The notes: generated by a model from the letters alone, not told the origin. A DNA stretch of 64,000 nucleotides from Thalassotalea euphylliae (GCF_003390335.1 NZ_QUOU01000001.1:4650001-4714000); one strand, 5' to 3'. Shown: positions 24,977 to 33,839, counted from the first letter of the stretch. Numbers and translations are program-made.

Positions 24977-26620
24977 GTGCGTAGTTTACGAATTTACCGA
25001 ATCATCAAAACCTTCCTACAGCACGGTTTAGACGAAATGCTGCCCCGTGCTGCGGTGCCTTGGTATATTAAACTGGCGCGAATGTCGCTGTTTTGGCTGA
25101 GAAATCAACACAAAGACAAAAGTGAAGCGCAACGACTTCGCTTGGCAATAGAAAGCCTAGGCCCAGTGTTTATTAAGTTCGGGCAAATGCTTTCAACTCG
25201 CCGCGACCTGCTACCGCAAGCCTTCGCCGAAGAACTTGCCTTGCTGCAAGACCGCGTACCGCCTTTTGCCGGCCAGCAGGCTCTCAAACAAATCGAGTCG
25301 GCGATTGGCCGCGAAGCTTTTGCTGAACATTTCAGTAACTTTGACGCCAAGCCCTTGGCTTCAGCTTCCATTGCGCAAGTGCATACAGCGACCATGCAAG
25401 AGGATGATGGCAGTGCGACCCAAGTTGTTATCAAAGTGCTGCGCCCGGGCATCGAAAAAACCATTATTGCCGATATCAATGTCATGCAGATGTTTGCCGG
25501 TATCGTGGCTAAATGGTTGCCAGATGGCAAACGCCTGCGCCCGAAAGAAGTGGTCAACGAATACCGTAAAACCATTCTTGATGAGCTTGATCTGAATCGC
25601 GAAGCAGCCAATGCCATTCAGCTAAAGCGCAACTTTACGCAAGGCCAAGCCAGCGACCATCACCTTTACGTACCGGAAATTTACAGCAGTTACTGCCACA
25701 AAAATGTACTGGTCATGGAGCGCATTTACGGCATTGGCGTTGGTGAAGTGGAAACCCTGCAGCAACTTGGCTGTAATATGAAACTCTTAGCCGAGCGCGG
25801 CGTAGAAGTCTTCTTTACGCAGGTATTTCGCGATAGCTTTTTCCATGCCGATATGCACCCGGGCAATGTTTTCGTCAACGCCACGAACCCAGCCGATCCG
25901 ACGTGGATTGCCATTGACTGCGGTATCGTCGGCACCTTGAATAAAGAAGACAAACGCTACCTAGCGGAAAATTTCGTGGCGTTTTTCAACCGCGATTACC
26001 GCAAAGTTGCTCAGCTGCATGTTGATTCTGGCTGGGTACCACGCCACACCAGTGTGGATGAATTTGAGTTTGCCATTCGCACGGTGTGTGAACCCATTTT
26101 CAACAAACCACTGGCCGAAATCTCGTTTGGGCAAGTCTTAGTCAACCTGTTTAATACCGCGCGCCGCTTCAATATGGAAGTGCAGCCACAGCTGGTATTA
26201 TTGCAAAAAACCTTACTCTACATTGAAGGGCTAGGGCGCCAACTCTACCCACAGCTGGATCTATGGCAAACCGCTAAGCCGTTTTTAGAAAACTGGGTCA
26301 AAGAGCAAATGGGTATTCAGGCGGTATTTGGCAAAATCAAAGACAACTTACCGTTTTGGAATGAAAAACTACCAGAAGTGCCAGACCTTGTTTACGACTT
26401 CCTCAGCACAGGTAAACAAGCACATTTACAGCAAATAGAACTGTTGACGCAAATCAAACAACAACAAGCGTTAAAAGCGCGACAACAAATCTATTCCATT
26501 CTTGCCTCGGGTGCCATGATCGCCAGTGCAGTGTGTTTTAGTGTCGGCAGTTTACTCGCAACAGGCATTTTAGCCGCAGGGGCCGTGGTCTTGATTGCGA
26601 GCGCGCTAAGTAAGCACTAA
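24977..26620 (+). CDS. ubiB: UbiB atypical kinase/ATPase for ubiquinone synthesis
   Basis: A 547-residue ABC1/ADCK-family protein starting at GTG 24977. The KxGQ motif is in VFIKFGQMLSTRRDLLP, the Ala-rich loop replacing the kinase P-loop is PLASASIAQVHTA, the catalytic-type HADMHPGN follows near residue 293, and the metal-binding IDCGIVG after it. Two C-terminal hydrophobic segments (about 500-545) anchor it to the inner membrane. It supports the ubiquinone pathway, probably by ATP-driven extraction of lipid precursors. Unlike E. coli, tatABC does not follow. Confidence 0.95.
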   Translation: MRSLRIYRIIKTFLQHGLDEMLPRAAVPWYIKLARMSLFWLRNQHKDKSEAQRLRLAIESLGPVFIKFGQMLSTRRDLLPQAFAEELALLQDRVPPFAGQQALKQIESAIGREAFAEHFSNFDAKPLASASIAQVHTATMQEDDGSATQVVIKVLRPGIEKTIIADINVMQMFAGIVAKWLPDGKRLRPKEVVNEYRKTILDELDLNREAANAIQLKRNFTQGQASDHHLYVPEIYSSYCHKNVLVMERIYGIGVGEVETLQQLGCNMKLLAERGVEVFFTQVFRDSFFHADMHPGNVFVNATNPADPTWIAIDCGIVGTLNKEDKRYLAENFVAFFNRDYRKVAQLHVDSGWVPRHTSVDEFEFAIRTVCEPIFNKPLAEISFGQVLVNLFNTARRFNMEVQPQLVLLQKTLLYIEGLGRQLYPQLDLWQTAKPFLENWVKEQMGIQAVFGKIKDNLPFWNEKLPEVPDLVYDFLSTGKQAHLQQIELLTQIKQQQALKARQQIYSILASGAMIASAVCFSVGSLLATGILAAGAVVLIASALSKH

Positions 26621-26715
26621 ATAAGCCCTAGTGCCTGCAAGGCGAATGCTAACTGCTTACTAGCAAAGCATATTACTGAACTTTTCTTAACGATATTATC
26701 GCCAGACAAACGATG

Positions 26716-26744
26716 CCAAGCCTTATTTTCATATCAGGGCTTGG
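26716..26744. other. Weak hairpin in the gap after ubiB
   Basis: CCAAGCC (26716-26722) can pair with GGCTTGG (26738-26744). No T-run follows, so it is only a weak terminator candidate. The remaining gap 26621-26899 (279 bp) shows no other convincing element; the promoter of the DUF1538 operon presumably lies in it. Confidence 0.3.
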
Positions 26745-26899
26745 TGATTCACATTGATGGCAAATTGACTTATTGCTCCTGAGATCAGCAACCCTCAACA
26801 AAGCACTTGTTGATTAATCGCTAAGCTTGTTTTAAATCAATATTTAACCGCCAGTAACTTGCTAAGATGGGGAAAATCTAGACAAGGAACTGACTCAGC

Positions 26900-27637
26900 T
26901 TGCCTCAAACCGTTAAAAAGCTCGCTGGATTTATGCTCGGTAGTATACGGGATTTAGCCCCCATCATTGCCGTTATCGTATTTTTTCAGTTGGTGATCAT
27001 TCAACAACCTCTGCCCAATATTTTGGATCTTTTGGTCGGTGTACTTTTTGTATTGCTCGGTCTGACCTTTTTTATTCACGGCCTTGAACAAGGCTTATTT
27101 CCCATTGGCGAAACCATGGCCCACGCCTTTGCTAAAAAAGGCAGTGTTTTCTGGTTATTGATTTTTGCCTTTGCCCTCGGCTTTGGTACTACAGTCGCCG
27201 AACCCGCTTTAATCGCCGTGGCCGCAGAAGCCGCTGAAGTGGCTGCCAGTGGTAATATGATAGCGGCTGATGAAGCTGCCAAAGCTAGTTATGCCAATGG
27301 TTTGCGCTTCACCGTGGCCTTATCCGTTGGCCTCGCCATTGTGCTTGGCGTATTCCGCATTCTCAAAGGCTGGCCAATTCAATACTTGATCATCGGTGGC
27401 TATGTTTTAGTGGTAATTCTGACTTTATTCGCCCCTGTGGAAATTATTGGTATTGCCTATGATTCAGGTGGTGTCACCACATCAACCATTACTGTACCTT
27501 TGGTCACCGCACTTGGCGTTGGCTTGGCTTCATCAATCAAAGGACGTAATCCGATGATTGACGGTTTTGGTTTAATCGCGTTGGCCTCACTGACCCCCAT
27601 GATGTTTGTCATGGTCTACGGCATGGTGATGCTATGA
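26900..27637 (+). CDS. DUF1538 membrane protein A (probable antiporter subunit)
   Basis: A 245-residue protein with about seven membrane segments. Start at TTG 26900 is supported by AAGGAA about ten bases upstream; the next in-frame ATG is at 26933. The DUF1538 signature is clear: GFGTTVAEPALIAVA in the middle and AYDSGGVTTSTITVPLV followed by DGFGLIALASL. Pairs of DUF1538 proteins have been reported as two-subunit Na+(Li+,K+)/H+ antiporters in Halomonas (named UmpAB); this is recalled knowledge, not shown by the sequence. It overlaps the second DUF1538 gene by four bases (ATGA). Confidence 0.85.
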   Translation: MPQTVKKLAGFMLGSIRDLAPIIAVIVFFQLVIIQQPLPNILDLLVGVLFVLLGLTFFIHGLEQGLFPIGETMAHAFAKKGSVFWLLIFAFALGFGTTVAEPALIAVAAEAAEVAASGNMIAADEAAKASYANGLRFTVALSVGLAIVLGVFRILKGWPIQYLIIGGYVLVVILTLFAPVEIIGIAYDSGGVTTSTITVPLVTALGVGLASSIKGRNPMIDGFGLIALASLTPMMFVMVYGMVML

Positions 27638-28446
27638 ACTTAATCACAATATTAACCGATCTCAGCCAAACCATGTTGAGCACTGTCACCGATGTGATCC
27701 CAATTGCGGTGATCATCTTTGGCTTTCAGTTTGCGGTCATTCGTCAACCCGTCCCTAACATTGGCAAGGTACTGTCAGGCTTTGTCTGGGTAGTTATCGG
27801 CTTAACCTTTTTCTTAGTCGGCCTAGAGCGCGCACTATTCCCGCTCGGCAAGTTAATGGCGCAGCAACTCACCGATCCTGTGTTTATTGCCGGTAGTGAA
27901 GCGCTTGATGCCGTGAAAGGAGCGATCAGCTTGACCTGGCAAGACTACGGCTGGGTGTATTTATTCGCTTTTCTCATTGGTTTTAGTACCACAATCGCGG
28001 AACCTTCGCTGATTGCGGTGGCAATTAAAGCAAACCAAGTATCTGGCGGTGCCATTGGCATTTGGGGGCTGAGAATTTCGGTGGCTCTAGGTGTGGCTAT
28101 TGGTATTTCTCTGGGCTGCTACCGCATTGTGGTCGGTGACCCAATTCATTGGTACATCATTGCCGGCTATGTGGTGGTGGTCATTCAAACCTTGTTTGCC
28201 CCCAAACTGATTATCCCGCTAGCTTACGATTCTGGCGGGGTAACAACCTCTACCGTTACCGTGCCGCTTGTCGCCGCGCTTGGTTTGGGGCTGGCTGAAA
28301 CAGTGCCGGGCCGCAGCCCACTTATCGACGGCTTTGGCCTAATCGCCTTTGCCAGCTTATTCCCGATGATGTCAGTCATGGCCTATGCTCAATTAAGTCA
28401 ATGGTATGCTGCACGTCGCAAGCGCCCTGAACCAAGTCAACTTTAA
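27634..28446 (+). CDS. DUF1538 membrane protein B (probable antiporter subunit)
   Basis: A 270-residue paralogue of the preceding gene with the same core motifs: GFSTTIAEPSLIAVA, AYDSGGVTTSTVTVPLV and IDGFGLIAFASLFPM. The two genes overlap (ATGA), which suggests a heteromeric complex made in equal amounts. Both keep the two internal similar halves characteristic of the family, with the AEP and SGGVTT segments likely lining the transport path. The stop is followed after 9 bp by the PII-like gene. Confidence 0.85.
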   Translation: MNLITILTDLSQTMLSTVTDVIPIAVIIFGFQFAVIRQPVPNIGKVLSGFVWVVIGLTFFLVGLERALFPLGKLMAQQLTDPVFIAGSEALDAVKGAISLTWQDYGWVYLFAFLIGFSTTIAEPSLIAVAIKANQVSGGAIGIWGLRISVALGVAIGISLGCYRIVVGDPIHWYIIAGYVVVVIQTLFAPKLIIPLAYDSGGVTTSTVTVPLVAALGLGLAETVPGRSPLIDGFGLIAFASLFPMMSVMAYAQLSQWYAARRKRPEPSQL

Positions 28447-28455
28447 GGAATTATT

Positions 28456-28806
28456 ATGCGCTTTAAACTGATTGTCGTCTTTGTTGAAGATGCCTTAACC
28501 GATCAAGTCGTTGAAACCGCTCGCGACACTGGCGCCACAGGGGCAACAGTGATCAATAATGCCCGCGGTGAAGGCTTAAATAAGTCAAAAACCTTCTTTG
28601 GCCTTGATCTGGTAACACAGCGCGATGTGGTACTACTGCTCGTTGAAGAGCACATGTCGCGCCACATTTTAGAAGAAATCGCCAGAGTAGGTGAGTTTGA
28701 TGAAAAACCGGGATCTGGTATTGCCTTTCAAATTGATGTTGAAGATGCCGTTGGTGTCTCGCATCAAATCAGTCAACTAAGTTCAAGTGTGGAGAACGAA
28801 CTGTGA
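28456..28806 (+). CDS. PII-like signalling protein in the DUF1538 operon
   Basis: A 116-residue protein of the nitrogen-regulatory-PII superfamily: MRFKLIVVFVEDALTDQVVETAR, then TGATGATVINNARGEGL, matching the beta1-alpha1-beta2 start of GlnB. The long T-loop with its uridylylated Tyr is not conserved, so this is not GlnB/GlnK but a PII-like sensor, probably controlling the neighbouring transporter in response to a nucleotide or ion. AAGGAATTATT precedes the ATG. The end overlaps the CBS gene (GTGA). Confidence 0.82.
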   Translation: MRFKLIVVFVEDALTDQVVETARDTGATGATVINNARGEGLNKSKTFFGLDLVTQRDVVLLLVEEHMSRHILEEIARVGEFDEKPGSGIAFQIDVEDAVGVSHQISQLSSSVENEL

Positions 28807-29207
28807 GTACGAAACAAATCATCAAAGCAAAAGACGTTATGACGTCTGCTTACGCCCAACTTGACGGCATGCAAACCGTGCGCGAAGCACTTAACGCCAT
28901 GAAAGAGAAAAATACTCAGGTTGTTATCGTCAATAAACGCGATCAACACGACGCTTACGGTATTTTATTGCTTTCTGATATTGCTAAAAAAGTGCTCGCC
29001 AAAGACCGCTCACTGGATCGCGTTAACATCTACGAAATTATGTCAAAACCTGTGATGTCAGTACCGCCAGAAATGGACGTTCGTTACTGCGCACGCTTGT
29101 TTGATAAATTCGGCCTAAGCTGTGCGCCGGTTATTGAATCTGAGCAGATACTCGGCTTAGTTGGCTATCAAGAATTATTAATGAAAACCATTGAGCAATT
29201 CGAATAA
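28803..29207 (+). CDS. CBS-domain-pair protein
   Basis: A 134-residue protein consisting of two CBS domains (about 8-68 and 75-134): KDVMTSAYAQLDGMQTVREAL opens the first and EIMSKPVMSVPPEMDVRYCAR the second. CBS pairs bind adenine nucleotides and regulate transporters and enzymes. GTG start at 28803 overlaps the stop of the PII-like gene, so it is translationally coupled and very likely part of the same regulatory unit. A strong terminator follows. Confidence 0.88.
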   Translation: MSTKQIIKAKDVMTSAYAQLDGMQTVREALNAMKEKNTQVVIVNKRDQHDAYGILLLSDIAKKVLAKDRSLDRVNIYEIMSKPVMSVPPEMDVRYCARLFDKFGLSCAPVIESEQILGLVGYQELLMKTIEQFE

Positions 29208-29264
29208 GCCTCATAAAACCGATGTTTCCCAGCCCTAACATCAGTTGATCTTCTACAACTAAAG

Positions 29265-29295
29265 AAGGTCAGCACTGAACATGCTGACCTTTTCT
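29265..29295. terminator. Terminator hairpin after the CBS gene
   Basis: AAGGTCAGCA (29265-29274) pairs with TGCTGACCTT (29282-29291) around a short loop, followed by TTTCTC. It probably also serves the opposing GGDEF-EAL gene that ends at 29347. Confidence 0.8.
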
Positions 29296-29346
29296 CAATA
29301 ATAACTGCACACTCTGCCCATAGCATTAGTGGTTCAATGATTATTA

Positions 29347-31050
29347 TCAGCTAATTAGGTTCACCAATGCCGACCGTGGCATAGGTTTATAATAATAATA
29401 CCCTTGATGGTAATTAATATTAAGCTGATTGCAATAGCTTGCCTGCTCAGCAGTCTCGATCCCTTCGGCAACAATTTTCATATTTAAGCTCTGCAGCATG
29501 TTTGCCACACCGGCAAGCATGGTTTTAATCATCGAATGTTGTGACTTCGAGTCGTCAATAATACTGCGGTCTATTTTTACCGAGTGAATGGGACATTTAA
29601 TTAAGTGAGACAGCGACGAATAACCCGTGCCAAAATCATCCAGCGCGATTTTTAAACCAAACTTATGCAGGGCTTTTAAGTTTTCGAGCGTTGTCACATT
29701 TTCATTGAGCAGCGCCGTCTCGGTAATTTCTAACGTAATGCACTCGGGCGACACGTCATGCTGAGCAATCAACGAAGTGATGGAAGAAGCAAAGCCAGGT
29801 TCGGTCAGCTGGCAAGGAGAAACATTGATCGACAACATAAAATCTGAGCCTGTTGCATTCAAATAGTCAGCCATTTCTTTTAAGGCCTGTTTAAAGACCC
29901 ACAAGCCCAGTTTTTGAATCACACCACACTCTTCTGCGACCGGAATAAACTCATCAGGTCTTTGTGTCATGCTTGCCTGTGGCCAACGCACTAGGGCTTC
30001 GGCGCCAATAATCAAATTGTCTTTAAGGATCGGTTGGTAATGCAGCTCAAAGTCGTGCTCCATCGACGCGCGCCGCAATTCAGTTTCAAGTTTGTATTTA
30101 AATAAGATTTCCGCCTGCATGTTGTCTTCATAGACACACAGCTTCTCGATGGTATGTTGCTTGGCGCGGTACATGGCAATATCGGCACACTTCATCAGCT
30201 CAGTTTGGGTATTACCATTGACAGGAAACATGGCCAAACCGACACTTGCCGAGCTGTGAATCACATGACCATCAATGTTAAAAGGCTCAGCCAACGCGCC
30301 CAACAAGCGGTTGCCAATTTGCTTGGCTTCGTTCAACGACTTTAGCTGGCCACAGGCAAAGGCAAATTCATCACCACCAAGTCGCGCAAACAATTCATTG
30401 CTGCGAAAAACTTTTTTAAATCGACTCGCGACTTGCACTAACAATTGATCGCCAACATTGTGACCGTAAGTGTCGTTAATGTGCTTGAACTTGTCTAAGT
30501 CGAGCAACATCACCGCAGTTATCTCGCTAGGGTGGCGTAATCCCGTTTTTATGCGCTGCAGCAAAGACTCTTCAAAGTGGTAACGGTTGTAAAGCCCCGT
30601 CAATGAGTCTAGTTCAGCCATTTTCTTCATATGGCGGTAACTATCGTACAGTTCTTGCTCCAATTCGTAGCGCTTTTTGGCTTGTAAAATAGAGCGCTTG
30701 AGCTGTGATGGCGTCACATCTTCTTTTAGCACGACATCTTGGGCACCCGCATTAATAGCGTCTAAAATCAGTTCGTCATCCGCGTAATTACTGACCATAA
30801 TAAACGCGGTATCACAAACAAAGGGCGCTTTTTTGAGTTTGAGCATCAACTCAATACCGTTGACCGACGGCATTAAATAGTCCAAAAGCACAACATCAAA
30901 ACTCTGATAGGTAAGCTGCTGCAGCGCTTTTTGGGGTTCACTTTCTTCAACTATGTTGTAAATAAAGTCTGTACTGGAGAGCGCGCGTTTCAAGCTAGTA
31001 CGCTCAATATCATCGTCATCAATGATCAATACATTTAATTCGTTATACAT
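29347..31050 (-). CDS. Response regulator with GGDEF and EAL domains (cyclic di-GMP metabolism)
   Basis: A 567-residue protein. ATG 31050 is chosen, with AGAGGA upstream; the longer open frame to 31128 lacks a ribosome site and would overlap the preceding gene. REC domain at about 5-125 with phosphoacceptor Asp in DVVLLDYLMPSVNG; GGDEF about 140-300 with an intact active site (RLGGDEFAFACG); EAL about 310-560 with IIGAEALVRW and DDFGTGYSSL. The RxxD inhibitory site is RSNE here, so product inhibition is doubtful. Both synthesis and breakdown of cyclic di-GMP are possible. It ends the sensor cluster that starts at 33417 and is probably phosphorylated by that kinase. Confidence 0.93.
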   Translation of the reverse strand: MYNELNVLIIDDDDIERTSLKRALSSTDFIYNIVEESEPQKALQQLTYQSFDVVLLDYLMPSVNGIELMLKLKKAPFVCDTAFIMVSNYADDELILDAINAGAQDVVLKEDVTPSQLKRSILQAKKRYELEQELYDSYRHMKKMAELDSLTGLYNRYHFEESLLQRIKTGLRHPSEITAVMLLDLDKFKHINDTYGHNVGDQLLVQVASRFKKVFRSNELFARLGGDEFAFACGQLKSLNEAKQIGNRLLGALAEPFNIDGHVIHSSASVGLAMFPVNGNTQTELMKCADIAMYRAKQHTIEKLCVYEDNMQAEILFKYKLETELRRASMEHDFELHYQPILKDNLIIGAEALVRWPQASMTQRPDEFIPVAEECGVIQKLGLWVFKQALKEMADYLNATGSDFMLSINVSPCQLTEPGFASSITSLIAQHDVSPECITLEITETALLNENVTTLENLKALHKFGLKIALDDFGTGYSSLSHLIKCPIHSVKIDRSIIDDSKSQHSMIKTMLAGVANMLQSLNMKIVAEGIETAEQASYCNQLNINYHQGYYYYKPMPRSALVNLIS

Positions 31051-31094
31051 CCTTGTTCCTCTGATTTCCCTTCTAATAAAATGAATTTTTGCGC

Positions 31095-31523
31095 CTATGC
31101 CTCTCCTGGCAAGTGGGCAATCTGCCAATATCCTCTGAGCAGTGACACGATTTCGATAAATTCTTTACCCGCCTCGTCTTTGACAAAATACCCGGCGACA
31201 TTTTTTAAGTAACTTCTTTCAATATCTTGCTCATTGGCTGACGTAGTTAACACGAAAACGATGGCATTTGCGATGGTTTTGTTTTTTCTGACCTTGTCGA
31301 GAAACTCCAACCCGCCCATTCTCGGCATTTGTAAATCCAGTAACACCACATACGGGGAAGGAATGGAGTTGTTGATCAGCAACTTCAACGCTTCTTCGCC
31401 GTGATGTGCACGCACAATGTGGTTACTAATACGCTCTCTGGCAAAGCTGCGTTTGATGGTCATAAAATCAATGTCGTCATCCTCAACCACCAATAAGGTG
31501 ACGCGCTCGCTAAATCTGGTCAT
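31095..31523 (-). CDS. Single-domain response regulator (Rcp1/CheY-like)
   Basis: A 142-residue receiver domain without output domain: acidic pocket VVEDDDIDF, phosphoacceptor Asp in VVLLDLQMPRMGG, Thr in VFVLTTSANEQD and Lys in GYFVKDEAG. The pattern resembles receivers of the Rcp1 type that pair with bacteriophytochrome-like kinases. The start at 31523 overlaps the stop of the upstream kinase gene by 14 bp, so they are translationally coupled; longer starts in this frame would lie inside the kinase gene. It probably serves as a phosphate acceptor or sink between the kinase and the GGDEF-EAL protein. Confidence 0.9.
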   Translation of the reverse strand: MTRFSERVTLLVVEDDDIDFMTIKRSFARERISNHIVRAHHGEEALKLLINNSIPSPYVVLLDLQMPRMGGLEFLDKVRKNKTIANAIVFVLTTSANEQDIERSYLKNVAGYFVKDEAGKEFIEIVSLLRGYWQIAHLPGEA

Positions 31524-33417
31524 ATACAGCCTCATGCGCCAACGTGTTAACGACCTGATGCACAGGCCAAACAATTTTAAAATGAACGCCAGAGGTGAAT
31601 TTGTCGCCATACACAAGCTCAACTGTGCCTTGGTAATACTCAACCACCTTTTTCACCATCGCTAGCCCCATGCCACTGCCTTCCACTTCATCTTTGGGTT
31701 TAAGTGTATGGAACATCTGGAATACCTTTTCCGCGTACTCTCTTGGAATACCCGGGCCGTCATCGAAATAATGAATCTCGTAATGAGACTGACAATCGAT
31801 AACATCCATCTGAATATGACCGTACCCTTTATCGTGGTGCTTAATGGTATTACCGAGCAAATTAAGCAATACGATTTGCATCGCAGCTTTGGGCAGCACA
31901 ATATCGAGATCAGATGCAACCAAGGTAAAGCGCTCGAATTCTGCGTTAAGCTCATGGGCATTAAGCGCCAGCTGTTGGAAGTTAAATGGCTCAGCATCGG
32001 AGAGCTTTTTGTTTAAGCGCGAATAAGCCAGTAGATCGTTAAGCAACTGACCAAGGCGAACCGAGCGACTTTTGATCATGTCAAAATGGGCTTTAGCCCC
32101 TTGCGGCAGCTGATCGCCGTAATCTTCTTCAATCCAAGTCACGAGTTTTTTAATGGCGTTGAGTGGTGATTTCAAATCATGCGAAGCGATGTAAGCAAAC
32201 TGCTCTAGGTCTTCATTAGACTTGCGTAACTTTGAAATTAATAAATCACGCTCGGTTACATCGGCGGCCGCCCCCAAAATAAAAGGCTCGCCGGTATTGT
32301 CATTAAAGCGCTGTTTAATCGTGTGTAAGGTGCGAATTTCGCCATTGGGAAAGGTTATCTGTTCGATGGTTTCACTGCTGCCATTGGCAAAGGCTTCTTT
32401 GTCTTTGGCGAGAAAGTATTCAACATCAACAGGGTCATAATCTTCAAAGGTCGTGCGCCCCAAAATAGTGTTTTGATCTTCAACGCCATACAAGTGCAGA
32501 AAGTGGTCGTTCATTTTGACCAAGCGAAAGTCTTTGTCTTTAACAAAAAGATAGCCCGGCACCGACTGAAACACGATTTCAAGGAAATTATGAGCTTCCT
32601 CAAGCTCTTGCTCTTTTATTAGTAGTTGTCGCTCGTGCTGTTTCTTTTGAACCGCCAAGCCAATCACTTTGTCTAATCGGCTGGCTTTTAAGTCGCTTTT
32701 GACCAAATAGTCTTGAGCGCCAAACTTGATGGCATTAACCGCAACCGATTCGTTACCCTGACCCGTCATCATCACAACGGGCACAAATGGGTGATTGGTT
32801 ACTATATTGGTCAGCAAATCCAGGCCAGTTGCACCGGGCATGGAATCGTCAAGTAAGATGCAGTCAGGTTCATTGCCCGCAATCATGGCTAACCCTTGGT
32901 GACCTGTCATGGCGTGTTCAACAGTGTATTCACTGGGTGCTTTGCGCAGTAACCGCCGACATGCCTCGATATCATCGGTGTTGCCGTCAATAATCAATAC
33001 CTTGCAATCTAACGCGCTACGACGGGGCACAAACGCACTGGCGTGTTCAATTGCCGCTGAGATTTTTTCATGCAGGTTAAGTGAATTTAGCGCAAACTTA
33101 TTGATGTAGTCCTGAGCGCCTTGCTTGAGCAGGGAAGCCGCCATTAATTGATCGGTTGGGCCAGTAAGTACCACAATCGGCACAGTGGGAGCTTGCGCTT
33201 TAATCGCGCGAAACAATTCAAGCCCTGACACGCCCGGCAAATGGTAGTCTAATAAAAGACAGTCAAAGTGCTGGTCTTTGAGTAATTCGAGCGAAAGCTC
33301 TTCGGTTGGGGCGACATAAAATTCATACGGAATCGCTTCGCAATCGCCAAGCGCCCGTTGTATCGCCTCGATATCATCTTGATTATTATCAACAATAAGT
33401 ATTTTCCGAGTTGCCAT
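31510..33417 (-). CDS. Hybrid sensor: REC-REC-PAS-histidine kinase
   Basis: A 635-residue cytoplasmic kinase from ATG 33417 (AAGGA seven bases upstream). Two receiver domains come first (about 3-120 with DCLLLDYHLPGVSG, and 135-255 with DCILLDDSMPGATG). A PAS domain follows (about 275-395; VPGYLFVKDKDFRLVKMNDHF), then HisKA with the phosphorylated His in YIASHDLKSPLNAIKK near 415, and HATPase_c with NLLGNTIKHH, DDGPGIP and GSGMGLAMVKK. Receivers at the N-terminus suggest it integrates phosphate signals from other kinases. Directly upstream is the remnant of another response regulator whose end carries this gene's ribosome site. Confidence 0.93.
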   Translation of the reverse strand: MATRKILIVDNNQDDIEAIQRALGDCEAIPYEFYVAPTEELSLELLKDQHFDCLLLDYHLPGVSGLELFRAIKAQAPTVPIVVLTGPTDQLMAASLLKQGAQDYINKFALNSLNLHEKISAAIEHASAFVPRRSALDCKVLIIDGNTDDIEACRRLLRKAPSEYTVEHAMTGHQGLAMIAGNEPDCILLDDSMPGATGLDLLTNIVTNHPFVPVVMMTGQGNESVAVNAIKFGAQDYLVKSDLKASRLDKVIGLAVQKKQHERQLLIKEQELEEAHNFLEIVFQSVPGYLFVKDKDFRLVKMNDHFLHLYGVEDQNTILGRTTFEDYDPVDVEYFLAKDKEAFANGSSETIEQITFPNGEIRTLHTIKQRFNDNTGEPFILGAAADVTERDLLISKLRKSNEDLEQFAYIASHDLKSPLNAIKKLVTWIEEDYGDQLPQGAKAHFDMIKSRSVRLGQLLNDLLAYSRLNKKLSDAEPFNFQQLALNAHELNAEFERFTLVASDLDIVLPKAAMQIVLLNLLGNTIKHHDKGYGHIQMDVIDCQSHYEIHYFDDGPGIPREYAEKVFQMFHTLKPKDEVEGSGMGLAMVKKVVEYYQGTVELVYGDKFTSGVHFKIVWPVHQVVNTLAHEAVYDQI

Positions 33418-33421
33418 TTTG

Positions 33422-33547
33422 CTATTCCTTTGGCTCGTAACTTGGTAAAACCGCAATACCAAACCAGCAGCCTTGCTTCGTTTTAATCGCTTGAATTAAG
33501 CCCTTAAAGCTCACAAGCTTTTCAATATATGTGTTTGCACCAAGCAC
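33422..33547 (-). pseudogene. C-terminal remnant of a single-domain response regulator
   Basis: In a frame different from the PAS fragment, the minus strand from 33547 reads LGANTYIEKLVSFKGLIQAI, then a tail ending in SYEPKE, and stops at 33422-33424, four bases before the ATG of the hybrid kinase. This is the typical alpha4-beta5-alpha5 end of a receiver domain (GANxYxxKPVxF), although the usual Pro after the Lys is Leu here. A stop codon (33548-33550) precedes the fragment. Its N-terminal two thirds, with the phosphorylation site, are missing. Confidence 0.7.
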
Positions 33548-33839
33548 TCAGTGATACCTCTTGGAGCTTTGCTTCTTTGCGACGCGCACAAATTGCTCGG
33601 CCGATGCCGATAATTTTTTGGGTACTTGTTATCAGGTTATTGGAGAGGTAACTGTTGTGCTGTATTTGAAATGGCTCTGGCACCAACACGTCAACGTTGC
33701 GGCCAAGTGCTTCATTGGGCTTACAACCAAAGATTTTACCGGCCGCTTTGTTAAAGCTTTGAACATGGCCTTTATCGTCAATAATAATAAAACCATCGAC
33801 CACAGTGGCGATGATTGATCGCACTTGCGCGTCAAACAT
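33522..33839 (-). pseudogene. Truncated PAS-domain sensor kinase (N-terminal part only)
   Basis: A 105-residue frame starting MFDAQVRSIIATVVDGFIII that covers most of a FixL-like PAS domain (FNKAAGKIFGCKPNEALGRNV; LVPEPFQIQHNSYL; KIIGIGRAICARRKEAKLQ). At about VSLSAW it stops resembling PAS and runs into the response-regulator remnant in the wrong frame, ending at 33522. The kinase core expected after this PAS domain is missing. A deletion joining the 5' part of a kinase gene to the 3' part of a receiver gene explains the arrangement. A short PAS-only protein could still be made. Confidence 0.65.

Noticed and set aside
25105..25617. 170-aa open frame antisense to ubiB
   Set aside because: Rich in Ser/Arg/Cys as expected from a complementary frame of a coding sequence; ubiB is certain here.
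31050..31128. Longer start for the GGDEF-EAL response regulator (26 extra residues)
   Set aside because: The extension has no ribosome site, overlaps the preceding gene and is not part of a receiver domain; ATG 31050 has a good site.
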